In this document: in pieces, positions 8,101 through 19,800 of the stretch | Numbering within the stretch: the first letter of the stretch is position 1 | Layout of the letters: every line of letters begins with the position of its first letter | DNA from: a virus | Strand: one strand, 5' to 3' | Virus record (IMG/VR): IMGVR_UViG_3300020477_001611 | Location: 37,155 to 101,154 of that record | Length of the DNA stretch: 64,000 nt | Translations under genes and position numbers: made by a program | The notes under the pieces: model-generated | What the model saw: only the letters and a program-made list of their open reading frames with translations | Databases searched by the model: none | What the model was told of the DNA's origin: nothing

Positions 8101-11085
8101 TTACTCAAGCCATTCACCAGCTTGTCCGTTATTCAAAACTTCTTCTACGTTTGAAATATCTTTTAAAGTTTCATATAGATCCGACCACTCTGGATCATCT
8201 TTGAACTTCTTCAATAATGTAAATAGGTTCTCGCATTCATTTTTGTTGGTCGCCTTGTTGGCCAATTCTGTTAGCACGCCAGCCACCATGGCCAAAACTA
8301 AATTTCCAGACGACATCATCACTTTTTGCCAGCCGGCGACGCTGCACTTGCCAGTTTTGGGATAAAACTTTTCAACGGCTGCAGCCAGAGGGTCTTCCCA
8401 CGAAACCAAAACATCGTCAGGGGTGGCACTAAGAACCCCTATAGCCGGGTCGTGTTTGTCCTTTCTATACAAAATATTAAAATCAACCTTGCGACCAGTT
8501 TTGTTAGAAGTAATTCTCATTTTAAACTGTGGCTGTGTTACATCAATATCCGAAAAAACCGAAGGGGCTAAATAGCCCAAATCTGGAATTTTTTGCTTTA
8601 TGTTGGGCGCAGACTGTAAAAGGGCCGGTTCTAATCTCACCTTTTGAGTGAAAGTTTTTTCCGTCTTTCTCTCCGGTGGCGTATCTTGGCCTATCTCCAC
8701 AATATCCACCAATGGATATACAGTCCCCCCTTCATCAAAAATTTTCACTGAATAAACCTGTGAAGGATATGAAACTAAGCCGATATTGCCCACCGCCCTA
8801 AACAAAAAATAATGTTGCACATTTGGTTCGATGTCCAAAATGGTGTGGCTCCCTTCCTTGATTATATTAACCTCTTTCTTTAATGTTTCAAAATCCTTCA
8901 CCGACGTGGGAGGAACATCACCACTAAGCTGATAAACGCGGACGCTTTGCCATGGCTGGTCCTGAAACGGGACTGTGGTGTCCCCCACTGCTTTTTCGGG
9001 ATTTTGAGTTTTATAAAAATCCTGAGCCTTTTGCCAGCCGGCCTCCCAATTTTCTTTTTTAATCTCTTTTAGAATAACTCCCTCGTCACCGCCAACCGAA
9101 ACATGTTTAAAATTAAATAAAATTTTATTATTTATTCCCCTGAAAGGGTAAAACTCAACCCACGCTGGGACTGGCGGGTATTTGAAATTAGATATAGATT
9201 TTGTCTGACTAGGTTTAATAGTCCCCACTTCGCGAACTTCCCAAGCTATTTTCTCATTGTAATCAAAAGAATACATCAAACCTGTAGAAGTGTCAGTCGC
9301 TTCTGTACTTAAAACGTAAGAAGAGTAGACTACCGGCATTAAAATTAATGAAGTCACAGCATACTCATAGATAGAATCATAAAAAAGCTGTGAATCGTAT
9401 AGGGCTATAAGCTCCTTGTCAGACGTGGCATCTTGAGTGTCAATCATGAACGATTGAATTGGAGATGTCTGAACGCTATTATATTTTGCCACCCTGTTTC
9501 CTATTGTAATAATTTTATGTTGTGACTGCAGAGATGCAGGAAGATCTTTCTCCCAAGAATTTGGTGTATCCAACAATTGAGCCGAGCCGTGAAAAAGGCT
9601 CATAAGCGGAAACGCGGCTGGTGCTGACACAACTTTATATTCCTTATCTACCAACATATCAGGGTAGGTGGACATCTTAGTATAGGGCGCTGCGACGCCT
9701 ATATTTTTTAAATATTGGGCTGAAACGGCAGACCACGTATTGGCATCTGTCCAATCCCTGTCTTTTGACAGCGGCATAAAATTCGTTGAGTAACTAGCTA
9801 AATGACTTTTTACAATATTGAGGGTAGGTGGATTTAAACGCTCATCAGCGCCGGGTGTAAAAACTTGGTTATTTTCGTTCAAAAATTGTAAATAGCCTAA
9901 AATCCAATAAGCATAAGATCCTTGAGGGAGCTTATGCTTCAATTTCAATCGCAAGTCGGGAGGCACCAAGTCTTTCAAGGTTATTTGTAGTCTCTTGTAA
10001 AAAGGAATATTGTGAGATGCTCCGTTTATGGTCGTAACACTTTTTTTGGCCGTGTCGATATCCAACAAAACATGAGATGCTTGCGGCCATGACATTAACT
10101 CAGAAGTATAAGATAACACATTTGCTACATCGATAGTGTTACCATCAGGTGTCGTTGTGGGGGGCGCCTTGTCGACCACATCTTCATATGCAAAAGCCAG
10201 AGATGTCTCTTTCTTAACCCCCTCCTCTGTGCTAGGCTTTAAGAGCCGGCCGAAGTCATCAATATAATTTTCCACCGTTGTTAGGCCCACGGGCATTGCT
10301 GCCTGATCTGGATTGGTTTTTGGACTATAATAGTATGACCGCCGCGTTTGGCCAATTTTCTTTTCAATTTTTAACTCATATAGTTTTTTCATCAAGTCAT
10401 CTAATAAAAGACGACGAGCTTCTGGAGTGGCAGCATAAGGGGGTATGGATTTTTGTAGCATGTCTACATAACTGGAGCCTCCCCACAGACTATAATTCCA
10501 CCCCTTTTTACCTTTAGGCAAGTACATATGTAGCAAGAGAATTAAAGCCACCAGTGCATTAGAGTGCGCCTCAATAGTAATTTTAAGCTTACGCGTCTCG
10601 TAAGGCATCTGGCCCGGAGGCCTCACCTCATTAACAATGTATTCCAAAGGGCCGCCCTTTCCAACATGCTGCTGGAGTTGTTGGTTGACTAATAAATAAA
10701 GCCAATCCTTCTGAGTGAAATTGGCATTAATAAACGGGCCACTGGTCATGCCAAAAGCTGGGCATTTACCATCCGAATTGGGCATACACATATAATCAAT
10801 AAAACCCTCAATGCTCCATGTTGATTTCACATTCTTAAAATAGGAAGAGGCCATTTGTGATAAATAAGATTTATAATTATACTGAGTGAGGGCATCCGAG
10901 ATGGTGGGGGAAAACATGATCTTGTCTGGGTGCCATGGATTCTTAAACCACACGCGGTTGAGTATATAAGCTAGCGGATCTCCTATCGGATAGGATGCGT
11001 TCATCGTAGTCTCATACAAATCCTCTCCCAAGGACTGAGCGTAAGAGCCGGCACTAATCTTTAAGCTTTTCTTTTTTTCCACCAT
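8101..11085 (-). CDS. Large virion structural protein with an FN3-like segment
   Basis: A 994-residue protein of unknown exact role. Around residues 710-790 a segment resembles a fibronectin type III repeat (PPTSVKDFETL, then HYFLFRAVGNIGLVSYPS). Such Ig-like modules are common on phage tail parts and often bind surface sugars weakly. The N-terminal half is rich in aromatic residues and Pro and does not match a family I recognise. No signal peptide or transmembrane segment is seen. It lies three bases after the 601-residue gene and probably belongs to the same baseplate or fibre assembly. The size would suit a long structural or distal tail component. Confidence 0.6.
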   Translation of the reverse strand: MVEKKKSLKISAGSYAQSLGEDLYETTMNASYPIGDPLAYILNRVWFKNPWHPDKIMFSPTISDALTQYNYKSYLSQMASSYFKNVKSTWSIEGFIDYMCMPNSDGKCPAFGMTSGPFINANFTQKDWLYLLVNQQLQQHVGKGGPLEYIVNEVRPPGQMPYETRKLKITIEAHSNALVALILLLHMYLPKGKKGWNYSLWGGSSYVDMLQKSIPPYAATPEARRLLLDDLMKKLYELKIEKKIGQTRRSYYYSPKTNPDQAAMPVGLTTVENYIDDFGRLLKPSTEEGVKKETSLAFAYEDVVDKAPPTTTPDGNTIDVANVLSYTSELMSWPQASHVLLDIDTAKKSVTTINGASHNIPFYKRLQITLKDLVPPDLRLKLKHKLPQGSYAYWILGYLQFLNENNQVFTPGADERLNPPTLNIVKSHLASYSTNFMPLSKDRDWTDANTWSAVSAQYLKNIGVAAPYTKMSTYPDMLVDKEYKVVSAPAAFPLMSLFHGSAQLLDTPNSWEKDLPASLQSQHKIITIGNRVAKYNSVQTSPIQSFMIDTQDATSDKELIALYDSQLFYDSIYEYAVTSLILMPVVYSSYVLSTEATDTSTGLMYSFDYNEKIAWEVREVGTIKPSQTKSISNFKYPPVPAWVEFYPFRGINNKILFNFKHVSVGGDEGVILKEIKKENWEAGWQKAQDFYKTQNPEKAVGDTTVPFQDQPWQSVRVYQLSGDVPPTSVKDFETLKKEVNIIKEGSHTILDIEPNVQHYFLFRAVGNIGLVSYPSQVYSVKIFDEGGTVYPLVDIVEIGQDTPPERKTEKTFTQKVRLEPALLQSAPNIKQKIPDLGYLAPSVFSDIDVTQPQFKMRITSNKTGRKVDFNILYRKDKHDPAIGVLSATPDDVLVSWEDPLAAAVEKFYPKTGKCSVAGWQKVMMSSGNLVLAMVAGVLTELANKATNKNECENLFTLLKKFKDDPEWSDLYETLKDISNVEEVLNNGQAGEWLE

Positions 11086-11088
11086 TGT

Positions 11089-12894
11089 CTAAAAGCCCCC
11101 CTCGCCGATCAGATAAAAAATTCCATTATAATATTCAGAATGTCCTTTGACCCTGCAAAGAATTGCCTGCTGGCCAGTCAATTGATCAACAACCGAACTA
11201 CCCAAATCTTTCCACACAAAACCAGCCACCGTGTCCTTTAAGAAATCTAAATACTCAAATTCATATTTTTGCTCAGAAACTGTTGTCAGTGTAGTAAACT
11301 TTGGCAGCGAAGTAATCGATGTCAACGCTTCTTGAATCTCGTCTGATTCTCCACAATTAATATCTAAATTTTTATCATTTCTAAGCTTATCAGCTGCTAA
11401 TATTTCTTTTATATTTATAACTTTAAAAGAAGGTATTAATTGAAGAGTCGATGTTAGATCAAATGACTTGACATTTAGTTTTGCCAATGTATCTTTCCCC
11501 TCGGTGGCACCCTGAAAAGTTGAGCCCGCCGAAGCCTTTAAGTTATAATTTGCCACAGTAGACAAAGGTAAATTTAAATTTATATTACTCTGTATCCTCA
11601 CCCGCTGTAAAAAAGAAAAATCATAAAAAGTTAATGGTGTTTTAGGGTAAGTAAATTTAGGATATGTAATAGCGGTCGATGGTTTGTTGTTTTTAACAAT
11701 TTTAGTTTTATCAGAATCCAACTTAGATGTAATCTCTCCAATAAAATCAAAAAGTATTTTTTGATATTCCAAATCAGAAACCGCCACGCTCTCATTAACC
11801 AGTGCATCAAACTCCATTGGTATTGGCTCCTTAGTATAAAAAGCACTAACAGTTGCAGAAATAAAACCTTTATCCTGTTTGTTGTCTTCTATTTGAGTAA
11901 TATAGTTGCGTGCAGTCTTTTTAGTTCGATCATCAAAAAGCATTCTCAATTCCAAATCGTATTCAGTAACCCGGCTCACGTCTCTAATAGAAAAATCAAA
12001 GAACAGTTTCCCTGAAGAATTGCCCACCTTAAGATCCTTAGCAACATTACAATCGGCCACCACAGTTGATACCACCACTTGATTGTCTGGTCTTTTTAAT
12101 TTCTTTAAATAAACTTGGCTCTTTAAAACAAAGGCGCTCCAATCAGGAATAGCCGAAGCCAAACTTGGAAATGCAGCGTAAACACTTAAAAACTTTTCCA
12201 TGTCAAAAGCAAAAACCCCAAGCATCTCGTCTGTGGGTGACGCAGTATAATAAATGTTGGAAAGGTATTTTTCCTCAAAAAGCTTTAATTTTGCTTGAGC
12301 TTGCGAGAATAAAGGCGATGTAAAATCTAAAATAGAAAAATTAACTGGTATTTGTGGGAGGCTTTTTATGTTGGCGTTCCCCTTGTCAAAGAGCTTAGTT
12401 TGGTAGACTATCCCTTCTTTGGTGTTTTCATCAAATAAAGAAACAAAAATCTTAAAGTTCTGATAATCACGATTAATATTTAAACTTATCCGCTTTGTCA
12501 TTATTTCGTCTAAAGTGCAAGCCATCTGAGGTATCACAAGCGTCCCCAGTTTTTGATCTTCCGTTCTATTGCTTGTAAAAAAAATAGACTCAATAACGGA
12601 GCGTGAAGCTTCACTGCTACTAAAATTAAAATCATTCAAATAGCTCAATAAATTTTGATCAGCAAAAATTATATTTGCATTCGGAAAATTAAAGTCATCT
12701 TCACGCTCAACATAATTCAATGAAAATGTAGCCACGTCGCCACTTATAACCGGAGTTGTAACTTCAATTTGAAAATCGCCCTCCACAACAGATGATAGCT
12801 CGGGTGGCCACACAAACAATAAATCATTATCATAATTTAATTCTTCTGTGGTAGCCCCTTGTACGGCGCTCATGAGACTATAAAGGCTAGCCAT
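11089..12894 (-). CDS. Virion structural protein of unknown function (601 residues)
   Basis: I do not recognise a family. The protein is mixed alpha/beta in appearance, acidic, with many Phe, Asn and Asp residues, and has no enzyme signature, signal peptide or membrane segment. Its ATG at 12894 comes two bases after the upstream gene's stop, and its own stop lies three bases before the next gene, so translation is probably coupled. It sits between two genes with structural hallmarks (the LTxxGR-module protein and the FN3-like protein), which is the only reason for the structural call. Confidence 0.55.
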   Translation of the reverse strand: MASLYSLMSAVQGATTEELNYDNDLLFVWPPELSSVVEGDFQIEVTTPVISGDVATFSLNYVEREDDFNFPNANIIFADQNLLSYLNDFNFSSSEASRSVIESIFFTSNRTEDQKLGTLVIPQMACTLDEIMTKRISLNINRDYQNFKIFVSLFDENTKEGIVYQTKLFDKGNANIKSLPQIPVNFSILDFTSPLFSQAQAKLKLFEEKYLSNIYYTASPTDEMLGVFAFDMEKFLSVYAAFPSLASAIPDWSAFVLKSQVYLKKLKRPDNQVVVSTVVADCNVAKDLKVGNSSGKLFFDFSIRDVSRVTEYDLELRMLFDDRTKKTARNYITQIEDNKQDKGFISATVSAFYTKEPIPMEFDALVNESVAVSDLEYQKILFDFIGEITSKLDSDKTKIVKNNKPSTAITYPKFTYPKTPLTFYDFSFLQRVRIQSNINLNLPLSTVANYNLKASAGSTFQGATEGKDTLAKLNVKSFDLTSTLQLIPSFKVINIKEILAADKLRNDKNLDINCGESDEIQEALTSITSLPKFTTLTTVSEQKYEFEYLDFLKDTVAGFVWKDLGSSVVDQLTGQQAILCRVKGHSEYYNGIFYLIGEGGF

Positions 12895-12896
12895 TT

Positions 12897-13784
12897 TTAC
12901 CCTCCGCTCCCCGGCTCAACACACTCATCTTCTGTAGTTTTTACGGTCATATCTTCATCGACAAATGTAACTTTAGTTTTGCCAACAGCTTCGTCGGTAG
13001 CAATATTAAAATACCATTCTACAGAATCTTCTGTTATGATTTCATCATTAAAATAGAGTGGCTTCATCTCTTTAAGGTTGTTCTCTTGGTCATACTCGTA
13101 CTTATAAACCTCAATTGTGAAACCGTGAGAAGACGATAATACATTTTCCTCTTGAACAAGCATCGTGAAATCATCAAATGATTTTTTTAAAAACATCACT
13201 GAATTTTCGTTGCCCTTTGGAAAAACATCTTGGGTTGTAAGATTTTTACTAGCAGCTAATTGCTTATTAAAAAACGCACTTTTTGAAGTTGAATTAGTGT
13301 CTGTTTTATCAACCCCTTCGTAAGTTCTTAACTTATAATCGCATCTTAAATCTAATTGAGGAACTTTTTCTCGGCTCCCCCCTGCTGCAGCGGCAGCTTC
13401 AGGAAGATCATAACTAATCTGCGTCGAGCCAGTAACTAATTGGCCTGCGAGCATTTTAATAGACCATGCTGGTTTATAACTATCAAAGATACTAAATGTT
13501 CCCAAGCTTGGATATTGATTTGCCAAGGGTTTTCTCTTTTCTTTAAAATTAATGGCTTTCTGAAACCCGGACTGGGCTTTTATATATGGCCCCTGTTTGA
13601 TTCTATCAGAAGCTTCATTTTGTTCTTCGGTGTCGGTTCGGTTGGCCCAAGCAATGTCATAAAGAACACCCTCATCAAAAAACTCATAATAAGCAGGCTT
13701 CAACTCGCCCCTTGACAACTTTTCCCTGCCAACTCGCGTAAGTCGAAAATCAATCACCTCTTCTTTTCTATCAAAAAACGTCAT
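12897..13784 (-). CDS. Virion structural protein with LTxxGR N-terminal module (295 residues)
   Basis: Begins with FFDRKEEVIDFRLTRVGREK and continues YYEFFDEGVLYDIAW. This aligns with the start of the 321-residue protein encoded at 8047, so the two share an N-terminal module with different bodies. The C-terminal half is acidic (TVKTTEDECVEPGSGG at the end). AGAAAGAG provides a Shine-Dalgarno upstream of the ATG at 13784, in a 21-base gap after the giant gene. No enzymatic motif is visible. Likely a tail or baseplate adaptor; this is inferred from position and the shared module. Confidence 0.62.
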   Translation of the reverse strand: MTFFDRKEEVIDFRLTRVGREKLSRGELKPAYYEFFDEGVLYDIAWANRTDTEEQNEASDRIKQGPYIKAQSGFQKAINFKEKRKPLANQYPSLGTFSIFDSYKPAWSIKMLAGQLVTGSTQISYDLPEAAAAAGGSREKVPQLDLRCDYKLRTYEGVDKTDTNSTSKSAFFNKQLAASKNLTTQDVFPKGNENSVMFLKKSFDDFTMLVQEENVLSSSHGFTIEVYKYEYDQENNLKEMKPLYFNDEIITEDSVEWYFNIATDEAVGKTKVTFVDEDMTVKTTEDECVEPGSGG

Positions 13785-13805
13785 TTAATAAACTCTTTCT
13801 TATAA

Positions 13806-16800
13806 TTAGCCATAATATGCTTTTTCCCACGATACATGATCTTTACATGGCATCCAATATTGACCCATAGCATGTACCTGCCCTTGACAGCCTTCGTTGG
13901 TGTAGCTCTCAGATGTTGCTATTGCAGCGTTTCGATCTTCATAAAGCTCTTCTGGCGGGATGCTGGCTAGTGGATCCTCTTCTTCCTCTGCCGGCTCCTC
14001 TTCTTCGTAAACACAACTGCCATCATCAACTGTTGCCTTTTCATTATAGTTGTTGGCGTTAGAATCCGTGCACCCATAGATGATTTCATCCTCAATGCCA
14101 GCCTCAAATGGGTCTTCCTCTTCGAAAGCGCCGAGGTCGGACAGGTCACCAGTAAAAAGCTCATCAGATCTTGAAGGAGGCATCTCATCTGCGCTATCCT
14201 CTAACACGCACTTGCAATTTTTACACACATAGCCGCCATCAGTATCGCACGTTCCAAGGGCTCCGTCACTGCTGCACTCCGCGTCGGGATTAGGCTCACA
14301 AGAAACCGTCACGTCGCTAGATAAGGCGCTCATGGTGGTCTTGCAGGTGTGACACTCTGGGCAGTCATCATCGTTCTTGCAAACCGGCTCTTCTTCTTCC
14401 CGTGGCGGCACATATGGTAGCCCGCACTTAATAACCAATTCTTCAAAAGATTGTCCCTGTTCTGGCGACAACTCTATCCCCAGTGATAAAAGCTCTTGTA
14501 AACGAGCCAACTCTTGCAGTTCGGGTGATGAACAAATTGCTTGTGTTGGCGCAGCGGTGTTTGTTGGCGCTGAGATGGTAAGTGGTTCGCCAAGGGCTGC
14601 TCTTTTCGCAATGACCTCTTCAGGTCTAATATAGCCACCACCACGAATATCTTTTATTCTATTGGGTGCATCGTTTCTGACCTCAAAACCGACTTCCATC
14701 TTACCTAGCTCGATCAACGAGAAATAATCATAGGGCCAATTATAGGAAAAGCGCTGGGCGATTGGATAACGATAAGCGGGCACCCCAGTCAATGCTGCTT
14801 GTGTAACATAATAATCGTATTCGGCTCGCTTTTTAATTTTGAAAATACGCCATCTTATATCTTTAGGTATCTTTTTGTCCCTAAATCCATTATATTGAAA
14901 AATTGTTGGTGATAACAATTCGCCATCCACCAATGGATGTTCTATAATAACAGTCTCAGTTTCGGGGGTAACAGCTTGGGAGGGCATCACCCCCTGCCAC
15001 CATTTTGATAGATCTGCCTGTGTTAGTGTAGAAGTAAACTCGCTAATATACATTGAAAATGGTGGATTAACATTGCCATATTCCTCCTTTGTAGTTGGCA
15101 CCCTTTTGGCCTGATCTCGTTTCCAGACGAAATCATAAATAGGGGGCACCACATACTTATCCATTTTCTTAATCATATCTGCAACCGAATTAGTCGTTAG
15201 GCGGTCCTGCCTTACATCGGCATAGCTTTTTTCAAAAATGTTAAATGGAATTTCAAAGTATGTTTCTTCACCAGTTTCACAATCTACATAAAAAGGTATG
15301 GCACATATTGCTTCTTCCACAATTTGTTCAGCCTTAAATCGCCCAATGGGCTCAGGTCGACTTGCAAAACCACAGGCTTCCACCAATGACCCTGTTAGTT
15401 CGCGGTTAATTGCATCTGGATATACGGAGTTTCCGCTCCACGAGGCCTTGCTCAGTTTCATGTTGAGGCGCGTGGCAGTGCCCGAAAGTTCTGTAGCTGC
15501 AACATCTGAAAACTGATGCCACATTCCCCTAGTACCGCACACGGTGCCCGCCGTGCCGATCGAGTGGGGATTTGGCTCGGCCGTTGGTGCGACTGGGTTG
15601 GCTGTGCTAGCATCACCATCTTTAAAGAAGTTTAATACAGGCGCCTCCCACTTTGTTCGTATTGTCCACCTCTTATCTGCATCAAGCTCAAACATGTCAA
15701 TACTTGCTGACAAAGCCATGAAGCTGGCCGACGAGGGTACCATGGAATTGCTGTTAATGGCAGTGGCACACGCATTATTTCCAGCGCCATTTAGCTCAGT
15801 CCAACTGTTTGAATTTCGTATGGTTGAATTGGCAATGATATCCGAAAATGAAAAAGAAGATTGGCCGACCTTTCCGCTACTTGGCAGTAAATTGGTGGGA
15901 TCGAACTCTAATGTCGCTCTTGTGTAGGCGGGGGCGGAATAATGGAACGAGGAGCCGCCGAAGACATCGCCAATGCAGGCGGCGGGGGCGCCGCAGCCAT
16001 AACAGTTGTTGGCGGCAACAAAATCAAAATACGCCGCTTGTCCCTCATATGCCATAAACATCACCCCGGGTGGGGCATGATGAATATAGGGATATGGTCC
16101 AAAAGCTGCGGGGTTTGAATATTGTACAAAAGAGACTGGCTTTGTTATTATAACGTCCATTGCAAACTTTTTGACGCCGGCGCTTGAACTCAATGGCCCT
16201 TCAAAGGTCCATGATGATTCTGGCGCAGATTTAAAAGTTGTTAGGCCATCTAGGAAAAAATTGGGCACTTCTGCAAAAAAATTATGAGCAGCGTACTGGT
16301 AAAGTCCATCTGTTTTATTGACGGCACCGGTGGTGTCTTGCACTATCGGCATCGGACTATGGGCCGAATAATAGCTGCCGCTACTGGGGCATATTTGAAA
16401 AATGTTGCCCACATATTCATGAGGGGCCAATATTGCATCAAAGGGTGCGCGTGATTCAAATTCTTGATCAATGCTTGCAGATGCGCGGCCGGCGATAGTC
16501 GATTTATAAGGGAAATCACAAGCAAGGCCGGCCTTGATGGAGTTATAGCCAATCCCGGGGGCCCAAAATGGCATTAAAGAAGTCTCATAAGTGGGAGAGT
16601 TTCCAAGCGGAATGCTGGACGGCGTATTTCCGGGCCCTTGGTCGTAGTCTGAATTGGCATAAGACTGAGAGAAAATCTGCGCCAACTGAACTGTTCTTTG
16701 TTGTGGGTAGAAACCATCCTTGGGCAAAATTTGCTTTACGACATCAAACGCCAGTCTTATGGCTGTCGGCTCTCCATAATAGTCTTTCAATTCCTGTAAG

Positions 16801-19800
16801 TAAGTTAATTTACTAGTAGTCGCATATCTTTCTATAGAATCTCTCCTAGATTCTGTATCTCCCGCAGGAGCACCGACGCCGCCATGGCCAGTAAAGCCGC
16901 TACCGGTCAGGGCGTATTCATATATATTGTTAACATAATTGCCGCCATGAGAAATATGCACTTCCCTAACAAAATTAGAAATTGTAAATTCGGGCATGAG
17001 GGAATAATCTTGCCCAATTAACTTTGCATCTTTTGAAAAATCATCGTAAGAGGTAAAAAAGGCACCAGTGCCAGCCTGAGCCTGTACCACATTCTTAGCG
17101 CGGCTTGTATCTAGTGTGAATGCATATCGAGAGTTTATTTCGCCGGCGACGATGGCGCCTTGGCCAGTAGAGCCTGTATTTCTCATTATGACGCCCGATT
17201 CTTCATGATCTGCTGCGGCGCCGGTCGTAGAAACATCCATAGGCCAGCCGCTGGCCGTTATATTGGTGCCAGCGATATCAGCAAGAACATTATCTTCGCG
17301 TATTGCGAGAAGATCGCTCTTCCAAAAAGAAACGTATTGTTCTCTTTCGCGTATTAAATTGCGGAAAACATTTTCATCCTTTGGAAATAGAACCTCAGAG
17401 TATAAAATGTTCTTCCACTTGCCGCTTAATTTATAAAAATCTGAATTTTGTAAATCTCTTGTAGGAGCGTTTAAATCAAAATTCTTATTTTCTATTGCAT
17501 TCTTTTCCTTGCTGTAGTCCCGAGCGAAATAATGATATTCGTTGCCAAAAGCATATTCTATGGTGCCCGTCACATCATCGATAGCCTGAATTACCTTTTT
17601 ATGTTTAATTGTAACGGGCGATTGCACTAAATCAGTGCGACTGTCAATTAGCTTATTTCGATTATCATCAAGCACTTTTCTCACATTTTGATAAAGACTG
17701 TATTTCCTTAAATCATTTGCCGCTTTTGTTTGACGCACCCGAAGTTGTTTCCAAGTCGGCCAACCATATGGACCATTATTGTTTAACAAAAAGGTATTGG
17801 TGGAAATAGCCTGATATTGCTGTGCGTGAGTTTCTCCAAGCGTATAAATATTAAAGTACGATGAGGTGGTGGAGGCAGTTGTAAATATATTACTAGCTGT
17901 ATCAAAAGTGCCTAAAACTATAGTATTATCTCCAACAAAAGAAACTCCTTGCGTATTGCCGCCATAAGTAGCAGCCTTTGCGCCCGGGACGGGGTACCAT
18001 GAGAAGTGGCCGCCGCTGATGAACTGGATGCTAGCTGAATATTCATAGCCATAAATTGGTGAATAATCACTTGCAGTAGCATCATTCTCAAACCCGTTTC
18101 CGGTTCCATATTCAGGGCCCGAACTTGTCAAAAGGCCCGGAGCGGTTGTAAGAAGTGCCTCGTTTGGATATCCCCTCTTTTGAGCAATCCAAGAGTCTGC
18201 TATCCAACGATACTGCACATCCGACTTGGGAATGCCGTGGCCCACATAGGCGTTGTCGTATACTGTCTTGGGAGATTCCAACGATGAGGATATCTGATAG
18301 CCCACGTTTCGCTGATTCTTTTGATAAGAGCCGCTTGGGGCCAACAAGACCGAATCGTAGCCGCCACTAAGAGCGTGCCTTGTTAGCAGTGTCTGCAGCG
18401 CATTTCTCACTACCAAGTTTCTGTAAGGAAGGGCATTGTAGACAGAATACTCTGCACTTTCCACATCAAGGGCGTTTTCTGCAGAAGTTTCGGGGCCGCC
18501 GGGTGCGGAGAACCTATTAACAATAATGCTATCAGTGCTGCCCGTTAAATCGCGGCGCAAGGCTGCTCGATCATCGAAAGTTATATTGGTTACAGTTTCT
18601 ATTGCGTCGTTAGTAACGCCGCTGCCGGTGGTACCCAGAGAGAGAATATAATATCTATTATTTTCGCGGCGCCCAGATGTTTGTACGATCTCGTAATTGT
18701 AATTATAGTTATTATAATTTATTCCAATTGAATTCGAAACTTTAATGTTTGCTATGTTTACTGGGCTTTTGGCGCCTGCCGCTCTTAAAAGAGTTCCCAC
18801 TGGGCGGTCTTTATCATATTCACCGTCAACTATTCTTGGATTCCTAAGCTCAAAGCCATCTGTTGCATGGTCGGCAAAGTTTAATTGATAGCCCTCTTTG
18901 CGAACTCTGGCGTCTCCAGACGAAGAATAGTTTAAAAGATTTCCATGTCTATATTGATAGCCGCCGACCTGTTCTTCGGTGTAAGTTCCTTGCATTGGCA
19001 CTTCTTTATCAAAATGATAAGAGTCAACATGGGCGTTAACAAGGTCGGCATTATTCCCCAAAGTCGTTGCCAATATTTGTTGATAAGCCGAGGGTGTCTC
19101 GCCCGATGCACTCAAAATGGTGAATGGCAAATAAGAGTAAGGTGGAAGTTGTGTTGAATCTTCGTTTGTTGAAACTGAAATTGGGAAACGGCGCCGCCCA
19201 TTAGAAGTTTCATCGCGTGAACCAGAATAAGTATAATACGGCGTATTATTAATGTTTTTAACCGCATTCGACAGGCCGGCACGAGATAGGATGGAAATTC
19301 CATCTGTTGCCGCCCTTTCAGAAAAAGTCCCTAAATAATAATTTGGTCGCGATTCATTGTTTAAATTCACGCCTGCGTGGAGAGATCGGTATGCAGCCAT
19401 ATCAAAATTGCTATAAGGCGTTGCGCTACGAGAGTAAACCATGGCTGCATTATTTTGTAAAGCATAGCGGCTGTGGTTAGCTGGTGCACTTACATTTAAA
19501 ATACCCGTTGAATCGCGGCGGGCGCTGAAGCGCCACCAGATACGACCCTCAGATTGATTTGTGACCACTGGGTCAGTAGGTGCCCTGATCTTACTAACCG
19601 TGGGGTAATCCTCTAATCGTGGCTCCCGTTGGTTGGGGGTGAGCCCCTTAGAACGCTGCATGTCTCTGGGGAATGGAGCATTTCCTGCGAATGAATTCCT
19701 AATTGGAATTTGAAGATTGGGATCCGCTCCGCTACCATCCTTTGGTGGTGGGGGTGGACTATCATCATCAAATTCGGGATCACCGCCTCCGCTGCCGTCG

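Noticed and set aside
15544-15927. Plus-strand open frame of 127 codons inside the giant gene
   Set aside because: Antisense to a well-supported coding frame, with low-complexity composition and no ribosome site.
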